DNA of 46,715 nucleotides from Roseivivax halodurans JCM 10272 (GCF_000521785.1 NZ_JALZ01000019.1:1-46715), one strand, 5' to 3'. Counted from the first letter of the stretch, positions 1 through 8,736 are shown. Notes: a model not told the origin generated them from the sequence alone. Made by a program: numbers and translations.

Positions 1-1
1 C

Positions 2-154
2 CAGGAGCTTGTCTTCATCGGCGTAGGCATCGACTGGCCCGCGCTGAAGGCGCGGCTGGACGCGGCGCTGGTGCCTGCGGCGGTCGCCCCGGGTCCGGAC
101 GCGCTGCCGCACCTGCCTGACCCGTTCCCGGCCTGGCGGAGGGCGGCGGCATGA
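2..154 (+). CDS. CobW/COG0523-family GTP-binding protein, C-terminal end (partial)
   Basis: This is the last 50 codons of a gene that enters the window from the left. The visible peptide begins QELVFIGVGIDWPALKARLD, which matches the end of the CobW C-terminal domain of COG0523 metal-chaperone GTPases, where an R-Q-E-[LI]-V-F-I-G motif is conserved. The GTPase domain lies outside the window, so nucleotide-binding motifs cannot be checked. The stop codon overlaps the start of the DUF1826 gene (ATGA), which implies translational coupling. In many proteobacteria this pair sits in the zinc-starvation (Zur) regulon, and a zur-znu locus lies about 13 kb away. A zinc role is inferred from family and partner. 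Confidence 0.75.
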   Translation, partial: QELVFIGVGIDWPALKARLDAALVPAAVAPGPDALPHLPDPFPAWRRAAA

Positions 155-807
155 CGGTCCAGCGCTTCATCAGACCTGCCAGCACCCATGGCGTGGTGAG
201 CACGCCGTCGCCTCACGGGATGCGGGATATCCGGACCTCCGAGGTCGGCGGTGTCATCTGGGACCGGGAGCCGCTGGCCTCGTTCCAGACCTGGATCGGT
301 GGACTGAGACCGTCACGCCTGCCGAAGGCACGGGTCATCCTGCGGCCCGCGGCGATCCGCGACGCGGTCACGGCGGCCTGCGACAACGCCGGCACGCCGG
401 ACGGCCCGGAGCGGCGGCGCCTCATCGACGACGTCGCGGCGCTCGCCCACATCTTCTCGGACGTCATGGATGCCCGCTGGATGCGCCTGCGCGTCGATGT
501 GGTGACCGGCAATGCCTGCCGCCGCTTTCACGTCGACCGCATCACCGCGCGGCTCGTCTGCACCTATCGCGGCACCGGCACGCAATACGGAGTCTCCGAG
601 ACTGGAGACGAAGATCCGCAGACGATCCACACCGTCGCGACCGGATCGCCCCTCGTCATGCGCGGAACGCTCTGGCCGACCCGACCCGATCAGGGGCTGC
701 GGCACCGCTCGCCACCGATCGAGGGCACGGGGGAGACACGCCTCGTCCTCGTCCTCGACCCGGTCGCCGACCCGGCGGACGAGGCAGAGAGTGACATCGT
801 TCACTGA
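151..807 (+). CDS. DUF1826 domain-containing protein
   Basis: This 218-residue soluble protein has no signal peptide or membrane segment. The block around residues 123-146 (C-R-R-F-H-V-D, then R-L-V-C-T-Y-R-G) is the hallmark of DUF1826; His127, Asp129 and the cysteines at 123 and 137 are possible metal ligands. The middle is helical and the C-terminal half is strand-rich and acidic. The biochemical function of DUF1826 is not established. The family is typically encoded next to CobW GTPases and is predicted to be repressed by Zur, so a role in zinc allocation during zinc shortage is plausible. The gene starts inside the stop codon of the upstream CobW gene. Any shared promoter and Zur site would be outside the window. 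Confidence 0.85.
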   Translation: MTVQRFIRPASTHGVVSTPSPHGMRDIRTSEVGGVIWDREPLASFQTWIGGLRPSRLPKARVILRPAAIRDAVTAACDNAGTPDGPERRRLIDDVAALAHIFSDVMDARWMRLRVDVVTGNACRRFHVDRITARLVCTYRGTGTQYGVSETGDEDPQTIHTVATGSPLVMRGTLWPTRPDQGLRHRSPPIEGTGETRLVLVLDPVADPADEAESDIVH

Positions 808-831
808 ACTGATGACCCAGGAAGTAGCTTC

Positions 832-1001
832 ACGAAGACGCGCGCCGCCGTCGCATGGGAGCCGAACCGCCCCCTGGAGATCGAAGAGATCGTCCTCGAG
901 GGCCCGAAGGAGGGTGAGGTCGCGTCCGGATCGTCACGACGCGCACGCTGATCGACGACGCTGCGCTCACTGGCGCGGGTCCGTCGACACGCGCAAACTG
1001 A
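832..1001 (+). pseudogene. Remnant of class III alcohol dehydrogenase (adhC-like) N-terminus
   Basis: From 832 the + strand reads T-K-T-R-A-A-V-A-W-E-P-N-R-P-L-E-I-E-E-I and continues V-L-E-G-P-K-E-G-E-V. This matches the start of S-(hydroxymethyl)glutathione dehydrogenases (K-T-R-A-A-V-A-W-x-x-x-x-P-L-x-I-E-E). Around 922 the frame shifts, and the next frame gives V-R-I-V-T-T-R-T-L-I-D-D-A-A-L-T-G-A-G, aligning with the family's V-x-x-T-G-V-C-H-T-D-A-x-T-L-S-G-A-D. The catalytic zinc cysteine position is lost and the frame stops at 999-1001. Only about 55 codons remain and no start codon is evident. It lies directly upstream of the uronate operon promoter. Confidence 0.7.
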
Positions 1002-1002
1002 T

Positions 1003-1020
1003 ATGCTAGTTGGACCAGTA
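1003..1020 (+). promoter_or_regulatory. Candidate operator upstream of uxaC
   Basis: The sequence ATGCTAGTTGGACCAGTA lies 29 bases before the chosen uxaC start. It has partial dyad symmetry (CTA-T-G--C-A-TAG). Its first 11 bases match 10 of 11 bases of a site at 5181-5191 between uxuA and the GntR gene. FCD-type GntR regulators of hexuronate genes bind TTGG-type half-sites, so this may be where the local regulator acts. Binding is inferred, not shown. Confidence 0.4.
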
Positions 1021-1048
1021 GGTGACTGGCGGAGGAGATGTGACCGAT

Positions 1049-2455
1049 ATGCCGAAACTCGATCCCGACCGGCTGTTCCCGTCCGAGCCACGTCGCCGCG
1101 ATATCGCGCGCGATCTGTTCGCCGCCATCGAGGGGCGCCCGATCCTGAGCCCGCACGGTCATTGCGACCCATCGTGGTTCTCGGAAAATGCGGCCTTTCC
1201 CGATCCCGCGCAGCTCTTCGTGGTGCCTGACCACTATATCTTCCGAATGCTCGTCTCTCAGGGGGGCGGGCTGGCCGATCTGGGGATCTCGCGGCGCGAT
1301 GGCGGGCCGGTGGAAACCGATCCGCGCGCGATCTGGCGGCGCTTTGCCGCGCACTACTACCTGTTTCGCGGCACGCCCACGCGGCTCTGGATCGATCACG
1401 CGCTGGAGCACGTGTTCGGCGTTGACGACCCTCTTGGTCCCGACACTGCGGATGCGATCTACGATCATGTGGCAGCCTGTCTCGAAAGGCCCGAATTCCG
1501 ACCTCGCGCCTTGTTCGACCGGTTCAATATCGAGCTTCTGGCGACGACCGACAGCGCGCTCGACACGCTCGACCATCACGACCGCATCGGCGACGCGGGG
1601 CTGAAGGGCCGGGTGATCCCGACCTACCGACCCGACGCTGCGCTCGATCCCGAAATCGAGGGGTTCGCCGAAAATATCGCCGAACTCGGCCGCATCACAG
1701 ATTGCGATACCGCGTCCTGGGCGGGGTATCTCGAGGCGCATCGCCGCCGCCGTGCCTATTTCCGCAAGCGGGGCGCCACCGCGACGGATCACGGACATCC
1801 GAGTGCGCGGACTGAAGCCTTCGACACAGCCACCGCAGAGCGGTTGTTCCATACCTGTCTGTCGGGGCAGGCGACGGCGGAGCAGGCCGATGCTTTCCGG
1901 GGCCAGATGCTGACCGAGATGGCGCGGATGAGCGTCGAGGACGGCATGACGATGCAGCTTCATGTCGGATCGTTCCGCAACCATTCGGGGCCGGTGATGC
2001 GCGATTTCGGACGCGACAAGGGCTTCGATATCCCGATCCGCACCGAGTTCGTGCATGCGCTGAAGCCGATGCTGGACGAGGTGGGGCAGGAGCCAGGTCT
2101 CGAGATCATCCTCTTTACGCTCGACGAGACCACGTTCTCGCGCGAACTGGCGCCGTTGGCCGGGGCCTATCCCGCGCTGCGTCTCGGCCCGCCATGGTGG
2201 TTCTTCGACAGCCCCGAGGGGATCATGCGCTATCGCCAGCTCACCGGCGAAACGGCAGGCATCTACAACACCGCCGGGTTCAACGACGACACGCGGGCAT
2301 TCTGTTCGATCCCTGCCCGACATGACGTGTCGCGCCGGGTTGATTGCTCCTGGCTGGCGGGGCTGGTCGCGGATGGGCGCATCGGCCTCGACGAGGCCCA
2401 CGAGATGGCGGGTGAATTGACCACCGACCTCGTCAAGAAAGCCTACAAGATATGA
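1049..2455 (+). CDS. uxaC: Glucuronate isomerase
   Basis: UxaC interconverts D-glucuronate and D-fructuronate, and D-galacturonate and D-tagaturonate, as the first step of cytoplasmic hexuronate breakdown. The product is 468 residues, normal for the family (about 470). The metal-binding H-x-H motif of the amidohydrolase-like fold is seen in S-P-H-G-H-C-D-P (His36, His38). Later blocks such as M-Q-L-H-V-G-S-F-R-N-H and G-P-P-W-W-F-F-D-S-P are typical of UxaC. The ATG at 1049 is chosen because GGAGGAG at 1031-1037 is well placed for it; an in-frame GTG at 1040 would be too close, and the ATG at 1022 lies upstream of the site. The stop overlaps the uxuB start (ATGA), so the two genes are coupled. 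Confidence 0.95.
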   Translation: MPKLDPDRLFPSEPRRRDIARDLFAAIEGRPILSPHGHCDPSWFSENAAFPDPAQLFVVPDHYIFRMLVSQGGGLADLGISRRDGGPVETDPRAIWRRFAAHYYLFRGTPTRLWIDHALEHVFGVDDPLGPDTADAIYDHVAACLERPEFRPRALFDRFNIELLATTDSALDTLDHHDRIGDAGLKGRVIPTYRPDAALDPEIEGFAENIAELGRITDCDTASWAGYLEAHRRRRAYFRKRGATATDHGHPSARTEAFDTATAERLFHTCLSGQATAEQADAFRGQMLTEMARMSVEDGMTMQLHVGSFRNHSGPVMRDFGRDKGFDIPIRTEFVHALKPMLDEVGQEPGLEIILFTLDETTFSRELAPLAGAYPALRLGPPWWFFDSPEGIMRYRQLTGETAGIYNTAGFNDDTRAFCSIPARHDVSRRVDCSWLAGLVADGRIGLDEAHEMAGELTTDLVKKAYKI

Positions 2456-3876
2456 CCGACGGTCTGCGCCGCACCGGACCTGCTCCAGCACCGGGCATTG
2501 TGCATTTCGGCCTGGGCGCGTTCTGGCGCGCCTTTGGCGCGCTCTATATTGCCGAGGCGGTCGAAAGGTCGGGGGGCGCTTGGGGTATCGTCGGCGTCAG
2601 CCTGCGCTCGCCCGATACCCGCGACGCGCTTGCGCCACAGGCCTGGGCTTACACGGCGGTCGAAATCGGCCCCGAGGGCGATCTCCCGACCCAGGTGGAG
2701 GTCCTGACGGACGTGATAGTGGCGCCAGAGGACCCCGAAGCGCTTTGGGCGGCGCTCGACCGGGCCAATCTCGTGACGCTGACCGTGACCGAGAAGGGAT
2801 ATTGCCACGTGCCCTCGACCGGGCGGCTCGACCGGGCTCGCGCGGAGATCGCGCAGGACCTGCGCACACCCGCTCATCCGGCCTCCGCGTTGGGATATAT
2901 CGCGCATGCACTCGATGCCCGGCGCCGGGCGGGGCGTATGCCCTTCACGGTGATGAGCTGCGATAACATTCCCTCCAACGGCGCGCTCTTGCGCGGTGTG
3001 GTGCTGGAGCTTGCCGCCGAGATCGACCCTGCGCTCAGCGAGTGGATCGCGGCTGAGGTCGCCTTTCCCTCGACTATGGTCGACCGCATCGTGCCGGCCA
3101 CGACGGCGGCAGATATCGACCGGATCGAGACACTTATCGGAACACGAGACGCGGCGCCGGTCACGCACGAGCCGTTCAGGCAGTGGGTGATCGAGGATCG
3201 GTTTTGCGCGCCACGCCCGGACTTCGGCGCGGTGGGCGTTCAAGTGGTGAAGGATGTCGCGCCGTTCGAGCACATGAAGCTCCGCTGCCTCAACGGTACG
3301 CATTCGGCGCTGGCATATCTGGGATATCTTGCCGGCGCCGAAACGGTGGCCGAGGCCGCAGCGCGCCCGGCGCTTGCGGCGTATCTGCATTTTCTCTGGG
3401 ACCGGGAGATCACGCCGGTGTTGACCGCGCCGCCGGGCGTGGTGCTCGCAGACTACACGCGATCCCTGTTCGACCGTTTCGCCAATCCCGCGATGCACCA
3501 CCGGACGTGGCAGATCGCGATGGACGGGTCGTTGAAACTGCCGCAGCGCATCCTCGATACGATCCGCGAAACCCTGGACGCGGGGCGCGTGCCTCGTGGG
3601 CTTTTCCTCGCGGTCGCGGCATGGATGCAGTTCACGTCCGGGCGCGGCCTCGACGGGTCGGAGATCGAGGTGAAGGACCCGATGGCCGAGCGGCTTCGCG
3701 CATGCTGGGATGGCGATCCCGGAACCGAAGAGGTGGTACGACGCTATCTCGCTCTGGCCGGGGTGTTCGCGCCAGACCTCGCCTCCCGACCCGAGCTTCA
3801 ACAGGGCCTCGTTGTCGCGCTCGATGACTTGCGCCGTCACGGGCCGGAGGCAGCCGCCGCCGCCATCGCTGGCTGA
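2452..3876 (+). CDS. uxuB: Fructuronate reductase (mannitol dehydrogenase family)
   Basis: This 474-residue member of the long-chain mannitol dehydrogenase family probably reduces D-fructuronate to D-mannonate with NADH. The Rossmann start G-I-V-H-F-G-L-G-A-F-W-R-A is at residues 15-27. The family motif S-C-D-N-I-P-S-N-G begins near residue 169. The catalytic region M-K-L-R-C-L-N-G-T-H-S-A-L-A-Y-L-G contains the conserved Lys276, Asn280 and His283. Tagaturonate reductase and mannitol dehydrogenase belong to the same family, but placement directly after uxaC and beside uxuA favours fructuronate reductase. The gene overlaps uxaC by four bases and ends ten bases before the convergent end of uxuA. 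Confidence 0.88.
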   Translation: MTDGLRRTGPAPAPGIVHFGLGAFWRAFGALYIAEAVERSGGAWGIVGVSLRSPDTRDALAPQAWAYTAVEIGPEGDLPTQVEVLTDVIVAPEDPEALWAALDRANLVTLTVTEKGYCHVPSTGRLDRARAEIAQDLRTPAHPASALGYIAHALDARRRAGRMPFTVMSCDNIPSNGALLRGVVLELAAEIDPALSEWIAAEVAFPSTMVDRIVPATTAADIDRIETLIGTRDAAPVTHEPFRQWVIEDRFCAPRPDFGAVGVQVVKDVAPFEHMKLRCLNGTHSALAYLGYLAGAETVAEAAARPALAAYLHFLWDREITPVLTAPPGVVLADYTRSLFDRFANPAMHHRTWQIAMDGSLKLPQRILDTIRETLDAGRVPRGLFLAVAAWMQFTSGRGLDGSEIEVKDPMAERLRACWDGDPGTEEVVRRYLALAGVFAPDLASRPELQQGLVVALDDLRRHGPEAAAAAIAG

Positions 3877-3885
3877 GCCCCGCGA

Positions 3886-5103
3886 TCAGTCGCGCAGACC
3901 GACCGTGTCGTGAGACAGCGCCGCCATCACTCCGCGTAATTCCGCGAGCCCACGCAGCCGCCCGATGGCGGGATAGCCCGGCTGGGCGTTTCGGCGGTGG
4001 TCGTCGAGCAGGTTTTGCCCGTGATCGGGCCGGAACGGAATACTCGCATCGGGCCGTCCCGCGGAGCGGCGGCGCGCCTCTTCGCGCAAGGTTGCGGCGA
4101 TCAGCGCGACCATGTCGGTGCCACCACCCAGATGCTCGTCCTCGTAGAACGAACAGGGCAGGGTGTCGGCGTCCCGGGTCACGTTGCGCAGATGCAGGAA
4201 ATGCACGCGGTCGCCCAGCCGCTCCATCATGCCCGGTAGGTCGTTATCCGCCCGTGCACCGAGCGAGCCGGAGCAGAGCGTAACGCCGTTCGCGGGTAGG
4301 TCGACCGCGTCGAGCAAGGCGCGGTAATCGGCCTCGGTCGAGACGACCCGCGGTAGCCCCAGAAGCGGGAAGGGCGGATCGTCGGGATGGCAGCACAGGC
4401 GCATCCCGAGCGATTGGGCCACCGGCGCGACCTCGGAAAGGAAGTCGATGAGGTGCCGCCGCAAGGCGTCGTCCGAGATGGAAGAATAGGCCGCTAGGTG
4501 AGCCTTCACGTCCTCCATAGTGAAATTCTCTGCAGCCCCCGGCAAGCCGAAGACGACGTTCCGGGCGAGCGCGGATTTGCGATCCGCATCCATCTCCGTC
4601 GCGCGCCTGGCGGCGGCCTCCGCGATCTCGGGGGGGAAACTTTCTGCAGCGCCGGGGCGGGCGAGGACATGGATGTCGAATGCGGCAAAATCGATCAGGT
4701 CGAAACGCATGCAAGTCGCGCCGCTTGGACGGGGCCAAGCCAGATCGGTGCGAGTCCAGTCCAGGACAGGCATGAAATTGTAGCACACCGTCTCGATACG
4801 CGCCTCCGCGAGGTTGCGGAGGCTTTCCTTCCACGCATCGATATGGCCCCGCCAATCGCCGCTTTGGCGTTTGATGTCCTCGGAGACCGGGATGCTCTCG
4901 ACCACATCCCAGGTGAGGCCGGTGGCCGTTCCGTCGGGATGGTGGGCGATCTCGGCCTGGCGTCGGGCGATTTCCCCGGCGCTCCACGCGGTGCCGGTCG
5001 GAACGTGGTGCAAGGCAGAAACCACGCCCTCGACGCCGGCTTGGGTCATGTCCGACGCGCTCACCTGATCTTTGGGTCCGAACCAGCGCCATGTCTGCCG
5101 CAT
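3886..5103 (-). CDS. uxuA: Mannonate dehydratase
   Basis: UxuA dehydrates D-mannonate to 2-keto-3-deoxy-D-gluconate in a metal-dependent TIM-barrel fold. The 405-residue product has the family opening M-R-Q-T-W-R-W-F-G-P-K-D. Blocks such as W-D-V-V-E-S-I-P-V-S-E, Y-N-F-M-P-V-L-D-W-T-R-T and H-P-D-D-P-P-F-P are close to the UxuA consensus and carry metal and substrate residues. An AAGGAGG lies six bases before the start. The gene is convergent with uxuB and divergent from the GntR regulator, so the 5104-5219 gap is a shared control region. The kinase and aldolase needed to finish the pathway are not in the window. Confidence 0.95.
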   Translation of the reverse strand: MRQTWRWFGPKDQVSASDMTQAGVEGVVSALHHVPTGTAWSAGEIARRQAEIAHHPDGTATGLTWDVVESIPVSEDIKRQSGDWRGHIDAWKESLRNLAEARIETVCYNFMPVLDWTRTDLAWPRPSGATCMRFDLIDFAAFDIHVLARPGAAESFPPEIAEAAARRATEMDADRKSALARNVVFGLPGAAENFTMEDVKAHLAAYSSISDDALRRHLIDFLSEVAPVAQSLGMRLCCHPDDPPFPLLGLPRVVSTEADYRALLDAVDLPANGVTLCSGSLGARADNDLPGMMERLGDRVHFLHLRNVTRDADTLPCSFYEDEHLGGGTDMVALIAATLREEARRRSAGRPDASIPFRPDHGQNLLDDHRRNAQPGYPAIGRLRGLAELRGVMAALSHDTVGLRD

Positions 5104-5173
5104 CGCATGCCTCCTTAGTATCGCGGATCTGATTATGAGTGACGGCGCAGCGGATCGAAAGGAGAATCGTATT

Positions 5174-5198
5174 GACTAGAATGTTAGTTGGCATAGTC
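5174..5198. promoter_or_regulatory. Candidate operator between uxuA and the GntR gene
   Basis: GACTA (5174-5178) and TAGTC (5194-5198) form an inverted pair around ATGTTAGTTGG (5181-5191). That core matches 10 of 11 bases of the ATGCTAGTTGG upstream of uxaC. The site lies in the divergent promoter region, which fits control of uxuA and autoregulation by the adjacent GntR protein. The two-site recurrence is seen directly; the function is inferred. Confidence 0.45.
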
Positions 5199-5219
5199 TG
5201 AAACGTGGGGAGAAAAACG

Positions 5220-5942
5220 ATGACGAATCCGAGTGTCGTTCCGGATACCATACTCGCAGAGCGTATCGATCTGCGGCAGGCGGTCGGCCCGCAGCTGTGC
5301 AATGTCATGCGGGAGCAGATCATTCGCGGCGAACTCGCCCCTGGCTCGCGCCTTCTGCGCACAGAGATCGCCGCGCGCTTCGGCGTAAGCCGCCAGCCGG
5401 TCAGCGACGCCTGCGCGCGTCTCGCGGAGGAGGGGCTCGTCGACATCCTGCCGCAACGGGGTACCTTCGTCAGCCGGATCATCCTCAAGTCGGTCCTGTC
5501 CGCGCGCTTTGTCCGCGAGGCCGTGGAGGTGGAGATCGTGCGAGCGCTTGCGGCAAACCGAAGCGACGCCATGCTGATCGAATGTGCTCTTCTGCTCGAG
5601 GATCAGAAGCGCCAGATCGACAACCCCGATCCGATGCCGTTCATGGCCCTCGATGAGGCGCTGCACTACCATTTCGCGCAATCCGCCGGGCAAGAGGCGG
5701 TCTGGCGAATTCTGCAGCCGCTCAAGACGCAGATGGATCGCCTGCGTCATATCTCCGCACGGGAATTGCCCCGCAAGCTCCTGATCGAGCAGCACGAAGC
5801 GATCATCGACGCAATCCGCCACAACGATGTCGCCCGCGCGGATGCGGCGATGCGCGAACATCTGCGCCAGATGCTGGATGACCTGCCCGCGCTGATCGGC
5901 AGCCACAGGGATTACTTCGACATCCGGGGGGCCGCGATTTGA
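5220..5942 (+). CDS. GntR-family transcriptional regulator, FCD domain
   Basis: This 240-residue protein has an N-terminal winged helix (about residues 15-85; the recognition region includes T-E-I-A-A-R-F-G-V-S-R-Q-P-V-S-D-A) and a C-terminal all-helical FCD ligand domain (about 95-225). The FCD domain keeps the usual Asp/His metal and effector ligands (for example D-E-A-L-H-Y-H-F and E-Q-H-E-A-I-I-D-A-I). The ATG at 5220 follows GGGGAGA at 5207-5213; an upstream in-frame GTG at 5205 lacks such a site. Because it sits among uronate genes it is probably the local hexuronate repressor, released by a uronate intermediate. The epimerase frame begins inside its last codons. Confidence 0.85.
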   Translation: MTNPSVVPDTILAERIDLRQAVGPQLCNVMREQIIRGELAPGSRLLRTEIAARFGVSRQPVSDACARLAEEGLVDILPQRGTFVSRIILKSVLSARFVREAVEVEIVRALAANRSDAMLIECALLLEDQKRQIDNPDPMPFMALDEALHYHFAQSAGQEAVWRILQPLKTQMDRLRHISARELPRKLLIEQHEAIIDAIRHNDVARADAAMREHLRQMLDDLPALIGSHRDYFDIRGAAI

Positions 5943-7136
5943 GCCTCATGGCTGCCACCTTCGCCACGCAGTTCGTGCCGCGTTGGCTTGCCCGCGTTGC
6001 CGACACGGATCGCGGTGGCATGGCCGAGAGCCTTGATATGCGCGGGCGCCCAAAGATGGACGAACCGCGTACGAGTCTCGCGCAGGCGCGCTGCGCGTTC
6101 GCGCTTGCGCATCTGTACCTGAAGACTGGCGACACGCGGCTCTGCGACGGCGCGATCCATGCCTGGCAATTTCTCGAGACGCATTTGCGCGACGGCGATG
6201 GCGGCTATCGCGCATCGACCATGCCTAGTGCCGAGGGTCGCGCTCGTCGGAGCTATGATCAAAGCTTCGTGCTGCTTGCGCTCGTCACCATTTCGAAAGC
6301 TGCGCCCGGCCTGGTCCCGCCGGACCGAGTTCCGGCGCTCTGGGACTTCATCGAAACGCTGACCGAGCCTGCGACCGGCGCGCTTTGGGAACATGACGGG
6401 ATGGCCAACGCCGGTGCGGGGGCGGGCGACAAGCGGGGGCAGAACCCGCAGATGCACATGCTTGAGGCGACGCTGCAGGCTGCCGAATTGACCGGTGACC
6501 CGTGCTGGCTGGCCCGCGCGGAGCGGTATGTTGCGCTGGCGCCGAGTTATCTCATCGACCCCGTGACCGGGGCCCTGCGGGAATGGGTCGGGGCGGATCT
6601 GAAACCGCTCTGCGGGCCGGAGGGCGGACGCCGCGAACCCGGGCACCAGTTCGAATGGGCGTGGCTTCTGCACCGGTTTGCCGATCTCGGTGGCGATCCA
6701 GGCGTCCGTGATCTGGCCGAGCGTATGGTCGTCTTCGCCGAGACGCATGGACTGAGCAGCACCGGTGATGGCAGGCGCGCCTGTCGATGCGCTCGGCGCG
6801 GATGGCACTGTCACCGAGCCCACCCACTTGCTCTGGCCCGCCACCGAGGCAGGGAAATACTATGCCTGGCGGCACCTTGCGCGGCGCGACAAAGCCGCGG
6901 CGGAGGACGCCCACCGCCTCGAGCGGGTCGTGTTCTCACGCTTTTTCGCGTCCGAGAACCCGCCCGTCTGGCACAATCAACTGGATGCTGAGGCGCGTCC
7001 GATGCAGCCTGTCGCGCTCAGCCGGTTGGTATATCACGTGGCGCTGTTCGTGACCGAAGGCGCACGCGCCGGTCTTTGGCATTTGGCCGAATCCGATACT
7101 GCCGATACCATCATGAACAGGGAGGAATTAACATGA
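5939..7136 (+). pseudogene. AGE-family epimerase/isomerase, frameshifted
   Basis: The reading starts at a TTG overlapping the GntR stop (or at ATG 5948) and encodes an N-acylglucosamine 2-epimerase/mannose isomerase-type (alpha/alpha)6 barrel. Family motifs are clear: N-P-Q-M-H-M-L-E-A near residue 170 and G-H-Q-F-E-W-A-W-L-L near residue 235, with its catalytic-type His236. Around 6752-6770 the frame shifts by one base. The C-terminal part (D-G-T-V-T-E-P-T-H-L-L-W-P-A-T-E and onward) continues in another frame to 7136. As written, the first frame runs to 6991 and loses the C-terminal catalytic region. This may be a true inactivating mutation or a sequence error. Its operon position suggests sugar or uronate interconversion; the substrate is unknown. 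Confidence 0.75.
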
Positions 7137-8116
7137 TGACCCGTTGGACCACCACCGCGCTTGTCGGCGCGATGGTCGTTGCCGCGAGCTCCGCCGCGGC
7201 TCAGGATTACACCCTGGGCCTGTCGACCTCGCAGCCGACCAGCGACCCGCTGACCCAAGCGATGCTCGCCGCAGAGCAGCGCATCGAGGAGCGCACCGAC
7301 GGCGCGGTCGACGTGACCGTCTATCCGTCCTCGCAGCTGGGCGAGGACAACGATGTGCTCGAACAGATCCGTAACGGTTCGCCGCTGGCCGTTCTGGTGG
7401 ATGCGGGCCGGCTCGCGCCATTCCAGTCGGAACTCGGCATCCTGTCGGCGCCGTATCTCGTCGACGATTACACGCAATATGCCGAGATCACGTCGTCGCC
7501 GGTCTACGAAGGCTGGGTGGACGAGCTTGCCGCCGGCTCGAATCTTCGCCTTCTGAACTACAACTGGTTTCAGGGCACGCGGCAGGCCTTTACCCAGAAG
7601 CTGATCGAGGAACCCGGCGACCTGCAGGGTGTGCGCATGCGCACCATCGACGCGCCGATCTGGGTCGCCACGATCAACGCGATGGGCGCAACCGCCGTGC
7701 CAATGCCGTGGACGGACGTCTATTCCGGTCTCCAGCTAGGCTCCATCGATGCTGCCGAGGCGCAGCTCACCGGGGCCGAGGGGATCAACCTGCAGGAAGT
7801 CACCACCAACGTGGCCTTCACCAACCACATCCAGCTCTTCACTGGCCTCGTCGTGTCGGAGGAATGGTTCCAGGCGCTGCCCGAGGATATCCGCGCCATC
7901 GTGGATGAAGAGCTCGACGCGGCGGGCGAAGAGGCCTCGGCCAACACCGTTGCAGCGCTCGATGCGGTGCAGGGACGCATGGAAGAGGCAGGCGTGTCCT
8001 TCAACGAGGTCGATCTCGCGCCGTTCCGCGAAGCCACGCTCGGCGTGTACGAGGAGGTCGGTCTGACCGCCGCGCGCGAGGCGCTCGCGCCCTACCTGCC
8101 CGGCGGATCGAACTGA
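7133..8116 (+). CDS. dctP: TRAP transporter substrate-binding protein, DctP type
   Basis: This 327-residue periplasmic solute receptor has a signal peptide ending near A-S-S-A-A-A-Q (residues 19-24). The family signature around G-V-R-M-R-T-I-D-A-P (residues 167-175) holds the conserved arginine that binds the substrate carboxylate. The start at 7133 follows AGGGAGG and overlaps the end of the epimerase frame. It is followed by genes for the small and large membrane subunits. The gene symbol is a family name only; the surrounding uxaC, uxuB and uxuA genes make a hexuronate the likely substrate, which is inferred. Confidence 0.92.
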   Translation: MMTRWTTTALVGAMVVAASSAAAQDYTLGLSTSQPTSDPLTQAMLAAEQRIEERTDGAVDVTVYPSSQLGEDNDVLEQIRNGSPLAVLVDAGRLAPFQSELGILSAPYLVDDYTQYAEITSSPVYEGWVDELAAGSNLRLLNYNWFQGTRQAFTQKLIEEPGDLQGVRMRTIDAPIWVATINAMGATAVPMPWTDVYSGLQLGSIDAAEAQLTGAEGINLQEVTTNVAFTNHIQLFTGLVVSEEWFQALPEDIRAIVDEELDAAGEEASANTVAALDAVQGRMEEAGVSFNEVDLAPFREATLGVYEEVGLTAAREALAPYLPGGSN

Positions 8117-8130
8117 GGAGGCGCGCCGGC

Positions 8131-8736
8131 ATGCCCGACATTAGCAGCGACACCGGCGCGGATGAATTGGGGGGCCGGCCGGAACGCCGGCTCTCCGATG
8201 CGGGCGACATGGGCACGGTTGGGGGCCGAGGCGGTCTTGCGCGGCTCTGGGCGCTCTATGACCGCCTCGAGACGGCGCTGACACTGCTAGCCCTGTCGAT
8301 CACCGTGCTGACGGTGCTCGTCGCGGCCATCGGACGGTCGATGGGCATGCCGGTACGCTCGGCTCCGCAATTGGCGCTCTTGTTCTTGATCTGGGCGATC
8401 ATCCTCGGCGCCGATATTTGCATGAAGCGGGGTGAGCATATCCGAGTCTCGCTACTTGCCGGCCTCTTGCCGGCACCCGCGCGGCGCGCCCTCGTGGCGC
8501 TGCACCTCTTTCTAATGATACCGTTTTTGCTCTTTTGCATCTGGTACGGGTTCGATCTTGCCGCCGGGAATTGGCAACGCCAACTCGGAGCGACTGGCCT
8601 CAGCTACGGCCTCATCACGCTGGCACTTCCGGTGGGTTGCGTGCTGTTCCTGATCTCGATCCTGCGACGGCTGGGAACGCATGGGCTCGATGCCACTCTC
8701 GAACCCGAGGACCATCATCAGGAGTCGCCCCTATGA
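8131..8736 (+). CDS. dctQ: TRAP transporter small permease, DctQ type
   Basis: This 201-residue membrane protein has about four transmembrane helices (about residues 48-70, 78-95, 115-140 and 155-175). It has a charged, low-complexity N-terminal extension of about 40 residues that is longer than usual. The D-I-C-M-K-R-G-E-H-I-R-V motif between helices is typical of DctQ. It pairs with the large subunit to couple Na+ influx to uptake of substrate delivered by DctP. GGAGG lies just upstream of the ATG, and its stop overlaps the start of the large permease (ATGA). Confidence 0.9.
   Translation: MPDISSDTGADELGGRPERRLSDAGDMGTVGGRGGLARLWALYDRLETALTLLALSITVLTVLVAAIGRSMGMPVRSAPQLALLFLIWAIILGADICMKRGEHIRVSLLAGLLPAPARRALVALHLFLMIPFLLFCIWYGFDLAAGNWQRQLGATGLSYGLITLALPVGCVLFLISILRRLGTHGLDATLEPEDHHQESPL

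Noticed and set aside
830-2491. Long open frame on the minus strand across uxaC
   Set aside because: It is antisense to a well-conserved enzyme gene, shows no family motifs and arises from high-GC codon bias.
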